Source: Chrysomallon squamiferum | Taxonomy: Eukaryota > Mollusca > Gastropoda > Neomphalida > Peltospiridae | Direction: 5' to 3' | NCBI GenBank assembly: GCA_012295275.1 | Contig: CM022665.1 | Coordinates: 7,885,976-7,949,975, forward strand | DNA length: 64,000 bases | In this document: positions 29,061 through 41,588 of the stretch, in pieces | Position numbering within the stretch: position 1 is the stretch's first letter | Layout of the letters: the number at the start of each line of letters is the position of its first letter | Program-made: the position numbers and the translations under genes | The notes under the pieces: generated by a model | What the model was told of the DNA's origin: nothing | The model's database searches: none | Seen by the model: only the letters and a program-made list of their open reading frames with translations

Positions 29061-29300
29061 TTTTCTACAATCATATGCCTGAGCAAAAGCAGATTTGGGG
29101 ATGTATAGAGGTGTTTGGACCCATTTTCTACTATGTTGTGCCTTAGCAGGTGCAGACCAAGACAGGTGTATGTAAGGGTGTTTGGACAGATTTTTCTATA
29201 ATAATTATTTTGCCATAACAGATACAGATCTAGGGAGGTGCACTGATGTTTGGACCATTTTTTACAATCTTGTATTGTTCCAAAAGAGTATGAGCATGAG
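29061..29300. repeat. Diverged minisatellite of about 63-68-bp units
   Basis: Units begin with TTTTCTACNA-like sequence near 29061, 29124, 29192 and 29258, and each of the first three ends in GTGTTTGGAC or GATGTTTGGACC. On the minus strand the array is partly open and reads as repeated L-L-R-H-x-I-V-E-N segments. I regard this as repeat-derived. Confidence 0.75.
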
Positions 29301-30930
29301 AATATTTTTTCCCCCCATATACATACTTGAATGAAGAAATTGTCAGATTGTAATGAAAAACTTTTATGTGTGTGTGTGTGTGTGCATTTTTTGTTTTTTT
29401 TGTTTTTAAAAAGATTCAATAATGTTTACATTTTTTTTCACAACTTTGGGCTGTTATTTTTACACTTGTAAAGCACCACTGATGGCCAGTACCCCTGTAA
29501 TAAAAACAAAATATGGATCCAACCTGCAATTTTAAAAAATTTCTTATATCTGATGTAATGATTAAATGTAACAAGCAAACACAAAAACAGGCCTTTGGTT
29601 GCATAATTCAAATTTTAAAATTTAATCATTCAGTAAGTCCAGGTTAAATGAAATTCAAATATTAAATGTAATTGAATAATTGTTAATAAGTAATTGTCTC
29701 CTAATAGGTGATACGAATTTTTGTTTCATATATCCAGTCTTACAAATCAGCAGGGAGGGATTTTTTACATACACTTTATACAGACAAAAGACACACCCTG
29801 CATCACATGTTCCACAGCCTTAGTATGCTCCCTGTGCTTCACAAGAAATTTATCAAAGACTGCGTAAATGTATATAAAAAGATCCCTTGCTGCTAACTGA
29901 AAAAGTGAATGCCAAAGTTACCTGCTAATATCAGTTCAATACCTGCTCTGTTCACACAGCTACCTCTTTAAGAAAAAAAACCTTTATATTTCTCAGTGAC
30001 ATATTCATCACCTTAGTTAAACATGTATAAGTCAGAATCGTGTCCAATAAATGTCTTCTTTGTGATAACTATGGGTATCTGGAACATTAGCTTGGCAGTT
30101 AGATCATGACTGTTTTTTCTCACTATTACCAAAGACCCAATTCAGTAAATCAGACAGACATGCATATAAAGTCCACCCAAGAGAAAACCAGCAAATGGTT
30201 ATCTTCAAGAACAGGTGCCATTATGTGCTGGCAGAAGTACAGTCTATTAAAAAGATATAGAATGATAAAAAGTCTACATCAGAGTGGAATAAGAGAAAAA
30301 ATAGAAATGTTTTAATCAACAGCTATTAGGTTATCACAACATTCTGCTCTAGTATGAAACAGAAGTAAAATCACTTGACTGGCCAACATGAAGTCTATGG
30401 AACAACAGCATTTTACCCCATATAATAGAAAAATATTCCCATTCTACTTAGCTTTGTACCAGCCATTATACTTCTTTGAAAAGAAAAAATTCTTTGGTCA
30501 GTGTACTCTTAGATACTGTAAGTCACACTGAACTTTAAGTTCTTTTTAAATTTAAATATATATTTTGTTATTGTAATGGGATTTTGTATTGAGTAAATAC
30601 TGCACAAATAACATTTTCTTGTAAGAAATGTAAACTTAGATACCATTTTTTTTGTTTTATAATTTACTTTTTGACTTTATAAAAAAAAGAAAAAGAAAAG
30701 AGTTTCATAGTTCTAATTAGAAAATTACAGAATGCTTTTTTTATTAATATATTTAATAAAACTATAATTTGTAAATAGATTAAAATTTTAAGTATACATT
30801 CTATTTTACGTTTTAAAAAGTATATTCATTGCAGAAAAGATGATATAATCAACAGTTTTTAAAATTCATGAATGTTGTATTTTATTTCTTCTTTTTAACA
30901 CTGTTGCAAATTTTAAAATCCAAATTGTTT

Positions 30931-30931
<1 letters not shown>

Positions 30932-30963
<32 letters not shown>
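30932..30963 (+). repeat. (CA)n microsatellite
   Basis: Uninterrupted CA units. Confidence 0.97.
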
Positions 30964-30965
<2 letters not shown>

Positions 30966-31065
30966 AATTATTCTTTGTACGCCATAAAAATCTTTATTAC
31001 ATTCTCTTACTGAATTCACTGACATAAATGTTAACCACTTATTTAATTTTTATTCCCATTTAATA

Positions 31066-31155
31066 AATAAATAAATAACAGCAGTAATAGTATTAATATT
31101 AATAGCAGTAGCAGTAATAATAATAATAATAGTAGTAGTAGTAGTAGTAGCAGTA
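31066..31155 (+). repeat. Mixed AAT / AGT / AGC trinucleotide array
   Basis: Short AATA units pass into AAT and AGT triplets. Confidence 0.9.
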
Positions 31156-32556
31156 TATGTAATAATGACAATCATAATAAGTAAAAAATGTTAACTATTA
31201 ATATATGTAAATTTAAATGTTTTAAATCTAATTTGAATTTCATCTGGTAATGTAATATTCCAAGGCCACAATAGAATCTTGCTTCACAGCATGGTACAAA
31301 CAATATTTCCTGTAAAGACCAAAGTCTGGGCATCAAGATCTGTATCAGAAGTGAGGGACATGGAGTGTTTGACCAGGTCTGGTTTCAGAAGAATCATTAA
31401 TAAAACAAACTAGTACTTGAAAACACAACAAGACACTGTTCAAACACTTGACATTGTCATAACAAATCATCTCCATGGACACTTGATTATCTGCACCAAT
31501 CAAACATTCTGATAATAACAAGGTCAAACATTTAAACTAGCCTATGGTATGGTGGTTTCCCATCAAGTGATCTGCAAATGGTAAAATGTGTAAATTGGAC
31601 TGTTGACAGATCCTATCAAAGTTTGTAATGTAGTTAGTGTGTGTGTTTTTCATCACTTGTTTCAAGTGTTACCGGCCATCCAGTGAAGGATGTTATGTTG
31701 CAACTGAGGGTCACTGACTTTTTAAAGAAAAAATTTTAATGCAGGAATCATGTTTTGATTCATTTTCCAGATAACAGTTTTGAATATATTACATTTGTTT
31801 AACAATTTATCAAAATTTCTAAAGCAGTTTTTATATCAGTCTTCTTGTTTATTTATTTTTGACTCTTTTTTTCTTTTTTTTTCTGCTGGTGCTAATATAT
31901 ATATTTATCAAATGTAGATCTTTAAATATCTTTAAAAGTTCTGCTTAGGTAGGATTCTGTAAAATTCACATCATTTATTAATTCACAAGAAATGTTTTGG
32001 TAGTGCAGCTGTTTACTGTACTTCTTTTGAAACTATAATTAATTAAAATCGCAATATTTTCCTATTTAAATTAATCTTAATCTCATATAATGAAACACCC
32101 TAAACATCTGAATAATTTTCCAAGATATAACATTAACTTACTTTACTGAGAATGTTAAACTGCCCAAAGCCAACAGCTCTAACTCAATAACATTCTAAAA
32201 AATTACAAAATGTCAGTTCTATATTAGAAACTGAATCTTTTTTTTTCTTCTTCAAGTTATTCCAAGTATTTCACATATCACATGACAACACACTGATGAT
32301 ATATAGTTATGAAAGACAGGGTGGATCATGATCATTTATTAACAAACATCTAATAAACATGTGTGTTCATTTAAATGTCACATAACAGCAGCTGACTTTA
32401 TAGAACCTTTTGCTATTTGTATTTAATGCATCTGACATTTCAGTGAAGTGGTAAGCATTTAGATTTATAGTTCTTAATTACTTTAATTGTCAATCAAATC
32501 ACAATTGCTTAGGCTGTATTTGCACATGCAGGTTCCTTCTGATAAGTACATTTTTT

Positions 32557-32636
32557 ATACATACATATATGTGTATGTGTGTGTGTGTGTATGTGTGTGT
32601 GTGTACATATACATATACATACATATATACATACAT
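32557..32636 (+). repeat. Compound TG / ATAC array, partly self-complementary
   Basis: ATAC units, then TG units, then ACAT/ATAC units, so the two ends can pair. Confidence 0.9.
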
Positions 32637-32789
32637 TAATAAATATATTAGTAACAATCATATTTATGTAATCATGAAAGATGTGTGTATATTTTATTGG
32701 TATATTCAGTGAATTGTTAAAATATGAAAAAGATCATTTTAGGGGGATATTTCTTTCTTTTTTTTCTTTGTTTAGTATTATCTTCATTT

Positions 32790-32880
32790 TATTATTATTA
32801 TTTTATATTAATAATTAATTTATTATTGTTATTGCGTTTTATTATTATTATGCGTTTTATTATTATTATTATTATTATAT
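32790..32880 (+). repeat. (ATT)n array
   Basis: ATT triplets interrupted by two GCGTTTT segments. Confidence 0.92.
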
Positions 32881-33741
32881 TTGTGATTGTTAAAATTTGT
32901 TTGTTTGTGTGTTTGTTTTTTTCTTTCTTACCTTCTGTTATTTTTTTATGTTTCAGTTTTATTTTTATTTTGTGGTGATGTATAATGTGTGTTTTGCATT
33001 TTACTGGTTCTGGTAAATACAAGCTTTACATTATTAACCACTTCATTTCCAGTTTTGTAAAACATAAATTTATCTGCATTTGCTGAAAGAAATTCTTTTT
33101 AAATACTGTGTAAATTAAGTCCAGCATGGGCCATATAATCTCAAAACTCTTGAAGTTACATTATCAGTGAGAGGCATCTTAGCACAGTTATCATTTCTAG
33201 ATGGGATTGTTTGGGTTTTTTTTTTTTGCTAGTTCACCTGTACAGCCCACAATGCTGATCAAATGATTTGTTTCACATACTTTATATACCACTGACAGCC
33301 AAGTGGAGACTCAGTAGATAAAACGTAAGTGTAGCACTCTTCTCAGTCATACTCCATTTCACTGCAGTTTCACCTCCACATTTTGTCAGGAAAGAGTAAT
33401 ATCTATCAGCTCAATGCTCTTCAGTTGTTCTTACCTCACAAGTGTCAGGTTAAATCATCAAACAGCATTCTGGGAACACATAAAGAATAGTTATATATAA
33501 AAATAATCAGCTTCCTGTGAGAAGTGTAAGTGTATCTCTTAAATCTGTGTTGCAGTGGGTAAAACAAAACATTTAACTTTGCTGCAGGTATGTTTGCTAT
33601 TTATATATTATGCAACAAATGGAATGTGAACAAGAAATTTAAAAGACTGTCTAGTGCCATATTAGTTTAGTAAATAAGAAAATGTATAGTGAAAATGAAA
33701 GTATTAGGATAAACTAATCTTTATCAAATTAGGGAAATACA

Positions 33742-33768
33742 TTTTTTTTTTTTTTTTTTTTTTTTTTT
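33742..33768 (+). repeat. Poly-T tract
   Basis: About 27 T followed by CAG, so it also resembles a splice acceptor. Confidence 0.95.
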
Positions 33769-33959
33769 CAGATTTTAAAAGACAAATGATATATTGCTTA
33801 AGCATTTCAGAAATTAACAATTAATTAACAAATGAACTGGCTTAAACAGAAGTTGCCAATATATTTAGATTTTGATACAAGCTTTCAGAGTATAGTATAG
33901 AATGAAATATAATTAAAATTAAAAGTAATTAAATGTTTTATTAAGTTATTTCTTACTAT

Positions 33960-34218
33960 GAACTTTACGAAAATAATTTTAAATAATGAGAGAAATCAAG
34001 CTTGACAGTCTTTAGAAATCTTTAATCTCCTTTCCTTTCCAGATAAGTCTAAATTTATAAACTTAATAAATAAATAAATAAATAAAAGATGACAAAGATA
34101 ATTTCATTATTTTTAAACAAAAGTTGGAATGTGAACATTATAAAAATAATTTTAGATAACTAAAGAAAACAAGACTGGCAGTGTTTAGAAATAGTTTATC
34201 TCCTTTACCTTCCACATA
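33960..34218 (+). repeat. Spaced direct repeat of about 86 bp
   Basis: Copies begin at 33960 and 34133, a period of 173. Both contain GAAC, a run near AAAATAATTTTA, a segment ending AGTNTTTAGAAAT, and ATCTCCTTTNCCTTCC. They are diverged, so the duplication is old. Confidence 0.8.
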
Positions 34219-34986
34219 AATCACAGTGTAAAAATAATTTAATTTAAAAATGATCAAGAAACAAATCCGTGAACCAAGGTTTTAAAAGTTATAAATCAAG
34301 AATTTTCAATAGTTCAGAACTAAATAAATAAAGTATATACCAATTATGTTATTTCATTTTTCATAAAGTCATAATTTGGTAGTTTTCATGACTCATTTTT
34401 TTTTATCCCAGTTCCACTGGTCCTCTAAGAAGCAAGTTTATGAAACAAGTATTAAAGTGCCAAAGTTATTATAAATTACGCTATCAAAGATCTGCATGCA
34501 AACTGATAAGATTATAATGATATATATGTTTACTGTTTTGAAAATAGCATCAGCAAGATTCTGCCTCATCACCATAAATCAAGAACACATCAGCTATCTT
34601 GCTGGGACTAGTTCTTTTAGTGAAGTTTTTGAAAAAACAGCTCAATGCCTGGTCATTTTAATAAAACATTGAAAAACTGCCTGATCAGTGTAACATATGA
34701 AAGTACAAATAAGTGACAAATCTAGGCATGATTTTAGGATAATCTGAACTGGCCAACTTTATGAAACAAAAAATTATAATGTTAAACTGTCATATTACTA
34801 TGTAAAAATTTTATTTTGTAAACAGTAGGACAGGCTATTAAAATCTGTTAGCAGTAGGCCTAACATCATTTTAAAGTTTAAATAATAATTTTCATTGTCT
34901 TAATATTATAAATGTACATTTATGAAGTAATTAAGTAAGCTAATAGATAAAATATAATTTTACAATAATTTGTAAACTGAAAATTT

Positions 34987-34988
<2 letters not shown>

Positions 34989-35045
<57 letters not shown>
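34989..35045 (+). repeat. (AC)n microsatellite, longest in the window
   Basis: About 57 uninterrupted bases of AC. Confidence 0.98.
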
Positions 35046-35048
<3 letters not shown>

Positions 35049-35928
35049 CCTAAAATATAGATCATGTTTATAATTGGTTTATTTTCTGGTTAGTAATTAA
35101 ACACAAAACTGTTGATACATTAAAGTTTTTTTTTATTTCTTTCTTTCATTAATTAATTCTTTATATATTTATTTGAAATAAATGACTGTAGCTACTGGAA
35201 CAATTTCTACAAGTTCACCAAGTTATAAAATAACATATTTTGGCTGCCATCTCCTAAAACATGGAGTCAAAGCTGAACTCATTAACTTTTCGAAATTTGT
35301 AATGAATACCACTGCACTAATATCTCACATTATAAATCAGACCATGTCAGAAAGATAACTAGGTTGGCTTCATAATTAATATACTTATAAAAATATATAA
35401 TTTTTAACAAATTGTTTTTACCACCCAGTTCATATTTTGACAACTTTTATTTTACCCAATGTGTTAAATATCAGTTTACACACAACTGTACAGATTCAGA
35501 GTTTGACTTAAAATAAGCAGGTAATAAAATGACATATCTTTTCATTGCTTGGAATAATTCCAACTTTAAATACTGCCAAATCCAGATAATTTTTTTGTTG
35601 TTGTTTTTGTTGTTTTTCTTCCTTCTTTTTTTTTTTTTTTTTTTTTAACACAAAAAGTGGGATATTGGAAGGAAGTGGTAATTTTAGATTAAACCTATTA
35701 TCATTTTGCACAAGCATTTTTAAACTTAAACAAAATCATATGGAAAAGTGATCAAGTACATCTTAACAACCTGACATCCCCCTACACCAAAATGATCCCA
35801 GCCCTCAGATCAATATTCCTCATAACAAAAGCATTCTGCTCAATTTAAATGCAGGCGTCTATTAGGGAGGCCAGTTACCACACTTACAGATGGGAATGCA
35901 GCTTGTATGGAATTGGATTTTTTTTCAG

Positions 35929-36040
35929 ATCTTCGTGTAGAGTTTAACAGTATTCTTATGGTGCCTTTTCAGAAACATACTACCACTGGCCAGGAGGGGA
36001 TACTTGTGTGGAAAATGTGAGCAGGCTGTCTGGATAAGGA
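35929..36040 (+). other. Probable 5' untranslated part of exon 1, with upstream acceptor site and start-stop element
   Basis: A pyrimidine-rich stretch ending TTTTTTTTCAG at 35928 is a strong acceptor, and a second candidate ends CCTTTTCAG at 35972. Either would start the exon that carries the initiator ATG, which implies at least one non-coding exon further upstream. If the first acceptor is used, the leader contains a 20-codon upstream frame starting at 35958. In both cases it contains ATG directly followed by TGA at 36015-36020, 21 bases before the main start. Such start-stop elements can dampen translation. Confidence 0.4.
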
Positions 36041-36104
36041 ATGGATGGAATTCAGCATTCTACCTTCATGCTGTTGCTAATCAGCACATTGCTTCTTATC
36101 ACAG
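36041..36104 (+). CDS. Coding exon 1: start codon and signal peptide
   Basis: This exon encodes 21 residues plus the first base of Gly22. They read MDGIQHSTF followed by a hydrophobic run rich in Leu, Ile and Met, a typical signal peptide core; cleavage is likely around residues 22-25. The start has G at -3 and G at +4, and an in-frame TAA at 36035-36037 lies just upstream, so the frame must begin here or at Met10. The donor is ACAG|GTATGT and leaves phase 1, exactly what exon 2 needs to make a Gly codon. The exon lies 18.6 kb upstream of exon 2. An alternative first exon inside that intron cannot be excluded, but signal, phase and donor all fit. Confidence 0.75.
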
Positions 36105-38002
36105 GTATGTTAACTTTTTTATTTACCTCTTAGAAATATAATACAATAATGTGAAAAAAATTTAAAAATAAAAACATTAAATGCTCTGTGTGTGTGTGAA
36201 GTAGAGAATATTTATTTTTGTCCTTTTATATTTTTTCTTTTAAATTAGTAAGTTATAAAAAGCTTCTTTTTTTTTTTTTTTAAATTTAGAATGGAAGCAT
36301 ATTTTTCTCAAGTTATTTTTTTTTTTTTTTAATAATTTTGAAAAAAAGATTTAAATGTTTATGAGACACAGAGTTTGGATAACAGATAAAAGATTAAGGT
36401 TAATGGTTGTAGTAAACTGACAGATGTGTTGATACTGTAAATAATATTAATGTTATATTAAAAAAAGATGTCTTAAAAATTAATTTTGTAATAAAAAACA
36501 CAGACTTGACAATTAAATAACTTATTTTTTAGAAAGAAAAACTAAAGGTACTGAAAACAAAATCAGTTATTCAGTATAACTTTATATTTTCATTCTTAAT
36601 TAGTCATAAATATGAGCGCTGAAAATATTAAAGTTTATTAAGAATTGTGAAGACATAATATTTTGATAATCTTTTTAAATGACTTTTTGTAAAAAGTTAT
36701 TTTAAAAAATCAGAGAACTGTATTAGTTTCATTAATAGTTGCTTTATCACACACACACACACACACACAGAGTAAATACATTTATGAAAAATAACCACTT
36801 CTAAAACTTTATGCTTGCTAATATAAATTCAGATCAGTAAGTTATTTGTTAATTCTATAGGGTTTTTTTTTTTTGTACAGGGGAATCAGTCGTTTATTTT
36901 TCTTTATACAGAGAGCTCAGTTATTAACTGATCAAACTACTGATTCCTGTACCAGGGAAGGGACTAGTAAATCAACTATTTTTCTCACATACAAATTTTA
37001 ATTCAATTGTTCTTTTATAAAGATAGTAAATCAACAAATGTATAGAGATATTCTAGATGTTAACTCAACTGTTCTTGCACAGAGGTGGGAGTAATTGTTT
37101 AATTGTTATTACAGATAGTGTGTGTAAATTTGACTGTTGTTCTTTATACAGAGAGAATCTAGCTAATTCAGCTGCGTTTTAAACATAGAGATGGTTAATT
37201 GTTATTCTTTTACAGAGATAGTTATTAATTTATCTGCTGTTCTTGTATAAGGAAGTTCTAGTTGTTAAAATCTGTTTTAAATTAAAGAGTGCTTGTTAAT
37301 TTTATTGTTATTATTGCAGAGAGATAGTGGTTGTTAGTTAATTCAGTGGTTATTCTTGTATACAGATGGACTAGTTAATTTGACTCTTCTTGTACAGAGG
37401 TAACAGTAATAATTTAACTGTTTTTCTTGTACCAAAATAGCGCTTATTAATTAAATGTTATTTATGCAAAGAGATGTGATGTTTTAATTGTTAATTTAAT
37501 TGCTGTTCATATATGTTGTTGTAGCAGCAGTTTTTTTTTATTCTGTTCTGGTATACTGAAATTTTAGATGTTAATTCAACAATTTGTTTTTTAAAATGAA
37601 AATTCAGCTGTTTTTTTATACATGAAGTAACTGTTAATTTAGCTGTTGGTATCTGCGTAGAAATTATGTGGTTGATTCAGGTATTGTATTAGCAGAACTT
37701 CATGTCATTATTTGATAACATGAATGAGTTGCCAATTTGTGCAGACAAAATAAACACTTTAGTGTTTATAATGAAATTAGCCAACTAAATCCTCTAAATT
37801 CACATTCACAGCAGTAGATGAATTTAAATAATATATAACCTGACTTTATTAAAATTTGGTACAGAATGTGATTATAAGTTTGAACAAGTTTGGACAAAAG
37901 TGTCTTTGAAGAAAGTACTCATGTGAATGGTGAAGCTGAAAAGAACAGGACACATGGATGAGTGAATGTTTTGAAAATTTCCTTTTCATAACATCTAACA
38001 TT

Positions 38003-38033
<31 letters not shown>

Positions 38034-41000
38034 TTCCTCTTTATTATTATTATTATTCTTTTAATGATTAATTATTTATTTATTTTATTATTATTATTAT
38101 TATCTTCAGTAATTATCAACAATGATAATATTGGAATAATCAATATGTATTTAAATATTTGGGGAAAAAAATGTGCTGTTTATTTTGTTAACTGAATAAA
38201 TTTCATAAAAGTAAATTTAAAAAATGTTTAAAACCAACATAAAAAAAAATTAACAGAAAAATTATCATCTCTTTATCACTCTTTTGAAAAAGAGATAATT
38301 ACAAAAACAAATATGATTTACATCTAGCTGTTAATCTGGAGAAATATTTTATTCACACATATATTGGTGAGATTGTGAATATCATGATCAAATCACTAGC
38401 ATGAAATACAGAGAAAGAAAGAGCCTGCTGATTATTCAAGTTTATTGTATTTCCATGCTTGGCTGACAATACTCTGTCAGACATCTGTAGCATGGTAGAA
38501 CTAACAGATGATGTCTGAACAGGCCCACAGGATAATCACATGTTTGAACCAATAATTAATGAGCTTTGCCATTTAAAAACTCAGTATGTTGAACACTGAT
38601 AATTTATTTGTTAATCTCTTCAATAGAAAAAAAAAAATCAATATTTAATTCAAGCTTTAGTAAAAATTCCAGGTTCTGTTTGTAAAGATGTACTTATTAT
38701 ATAGTACATAAAAATTTGTTGTAACGCAATGCTGTCATGTTATATAATTCTTCTTTTAAATTAAAAAAAAAAAATAATAAAAATTAAATAAATAATTTGT
38801 GTCTGTTTAATGCAAAATGGAAATTATATACAGATTTTTAAAATTTGTTGATTTAGCTGGGTAAACTAAAGTTAAAAACAATGAAAAAAGAGCAAACCTA
38901 TTAATGTTATTGTTTTAGAACTAACATTACAGTGGGACAAAGCAAAGTTGTTATGTGTGTTTGTTTAGTTGTTGTTTTATTTTATTTATTTTTATTATTG
39001 TGTGGTTTCTTGATTTTTGTTATGATTTTTTTTAATTTTGTTGTTTTTAAATATTATTTTTAATTATTGTTAAGTAAGGGTTTTTTCCTTTGGTTTTAAT
39101 TTTTAATTTTTTTTTGTTTGTTTGTTTTTATTTTATTATAATATATGATATATTTGTTAGTTATGTTTACTTTAATAAAGAATAACTGTGTGAAGGACAC
39201 ATTGCACAAGTAAATTAATATGATCACTTAAACTGATCACATGAAATGTAATAAACTCACATTTTACAGTCTGATAAGCTTGAAACAATTAGTGAACATG
39301 TGTATGAATCACAGCAGATTAAGTGTCTTCATGAAACTGAACAAATGAAGCACCTGAACTGAATCAATATGTTTTGGGATCATTCTTAACAATTGTTCAT
39401 GCATGCTGTTATAGACCAGTTTCTGACTTTACCAGAGTTCTGTTCAAGACAGGTTTGAAAAGTAATGTGTTTATCCTTAATAACAGTTTTAACTCCTGAC
39501 GGTAACAAATTCTTCATGCAGACAACTGAATATTGCTTGCTTGTCACTTAGTCAATAAACCTGTAAAAAATGCAAAACAGAGTGTGACAATTGTTCATGT
39601 TTTTCAAAGAACCAAATGACTATGGACAAAAAAAAAAAAATCACAATTGTATAGAAGGGAAAAAAAGAGAAAGAGAGAAAGAAGTGTATGTTGCAGGCTG
39701 TTTGCATGTGTGTGTCTTTGTTAGGAACAAAAGTTGTGCATGGAACTCATGAAATTTTCTCTGAAATTATCATAATGATTAACACCAGTGGGGGGTGAAG
39801 TAATGGCTTTGAAATAACAGGTGAATTATTTAATTAATCAATTGTTATCACAGCAGGAATCACAATTAACAGACTGCCAAAAAAAACTATTAAATTATTG
39901 CATGACATCACCATCCATTAATGTGTGTGTCATAAGAAATGGTATTATTAGTTCTGAAATTGATAACTAGAAATTTTTGTATTTTGTGTTAAAACATTAC
40001 AAAATCCGTCTTGAAAAAGCAAGACAGTACTTTACTTGGTGTAAAATGTGATAAAATAAAGTTAAAAATGAAACCATCATGAGAAAAAATAAAGTTCATT
40101 AAAACAAGCATTTAGTGTATGTGGGTTCTTTTGCTTACTACATTACCACTGCCCAAATAGCTGAAATTTAGTTTAAAACTGTCCTACAGTTTATAGATGT
40201 TTATTCCAGATAATATTACTGTTGCTTTTATTTTTGTTGTTATTCTTCTCCATTCTCTTGTTTTTTCTTCTTCTTATAATAATAATAATAATAATAATAA
40301 TATAAAAATTAGTTGATTATATACTTTCAAAGTAACATTTGATATGCATGATAGAGATCTATATAATTATGATAACAGGTTTCTAACTTGATACTGTGAC
40401 ATGAGGGGTTCTGATAAAGTTGTAATTATATATGGTATATCATGTTATTTATTAACAGTGACATGTAATAGTCTTATATTTCTTCCACGTACACTAATTT
40501 AAATATATTCACAAATTTAAATATATTATTCACTAATTTAAATAGACTGTAGTCACCATTTTAAATAGACTTGTAGTCACCATTCTAAATAGACTGCATT
40601 CAGTAATTTAACCAGATGTTATTTACCCATTCAACATTTTTTTGTCATATATCATTTTAAACATTGCTGTTTACAAACAACAAACAAATTATATTTTTTT
40701 AGTTTTAAAAATCTATATTTCAAGATATAATTTCATTACTGCTAGGTTTTTTTTTAGTTTATAACTTTGTTATGTTTTTTTTTTTTTTTTTTTTTTTTTG
40801 TGGTTTTATGGTTTTGATTCTAAAAGTGATAAATTAAATAGATCAGACTATTTAAAAAAAAAAAAAAAAAATTATTTCTCTGTTTTTTGTTTAGTTTCTC
40901 TGTATATATGATCACACTTAATTAAATATAATATATTACCTCCTACTGATGCAATACACCATTTATTATCCCATTTACATTTTTTCAGTTTCTTTAAATA

Positions 41001-41534
41001 TATGTCAGTAAATACTCACATTTTGCTTTCTGGGATTGCAATTAATTGTGTGGTGGTGCTAAATACTGGTTAATACATCAGCAAAACAAAACAAAAATGA
41101 AATTAAAAGGTAATAATTATATAGGAACTCATAGATTTATAAATATACATATATAACTTTATATATATTTTTCATACATTAACACATGGATGTAATCTGC
41201 ATTCAAGCTTATCTTCCCATATGCTGCAGGCAAACATGGCTGAATAAATGGGTTAGTGTGTGAGCAGAAATTTGTTTCAATACAGTAAAGTATTTTGAAG
41301 TGAACAGAAAAGTGTTGTTGGTAATCTGTTAACAGATTTGCTGAAAATGATTGACCAAAATATAAAACTCTGTGTTCCAGAGAAAACGTTCTGACTGACA
41401 GGAACATAAGTATGATTTATTTATCACTATCTTCTTTGTTTTCTCCCTCTTCCTTCTTTTCCTTCATCATCATCATCTTTTTCTTCTCACTATTAATAAT
41501 AATAATAATGATAATAATAATAATTATAATAATA

Positions 41535-41588
<54 letters not shown>

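Larger units (their letters stand above)
10921..35928. other. AT-rich non-coding stretch upstream of the receptor gene
   Basis: No supported coding sequence. It contains many microsatellites listed separately, a 739-bp fold-back element at 21234-21972, hairpins at 24574-24622 and 26548-26580, a roughly 66-bp minisatellite at 29061-29300, and a spaced direct repeat at 33960-34218. If the leader exon of the receptor gene lies near 10.7 kb or further left, much of this is an intron in the 5' untranslated region. Confidence 0.6.

Noticed and set aside
36873-37680. CRISPR-like array
   Set aside because: Units are diverged, spacing is irregular, and the context is a eukaryotic intron.
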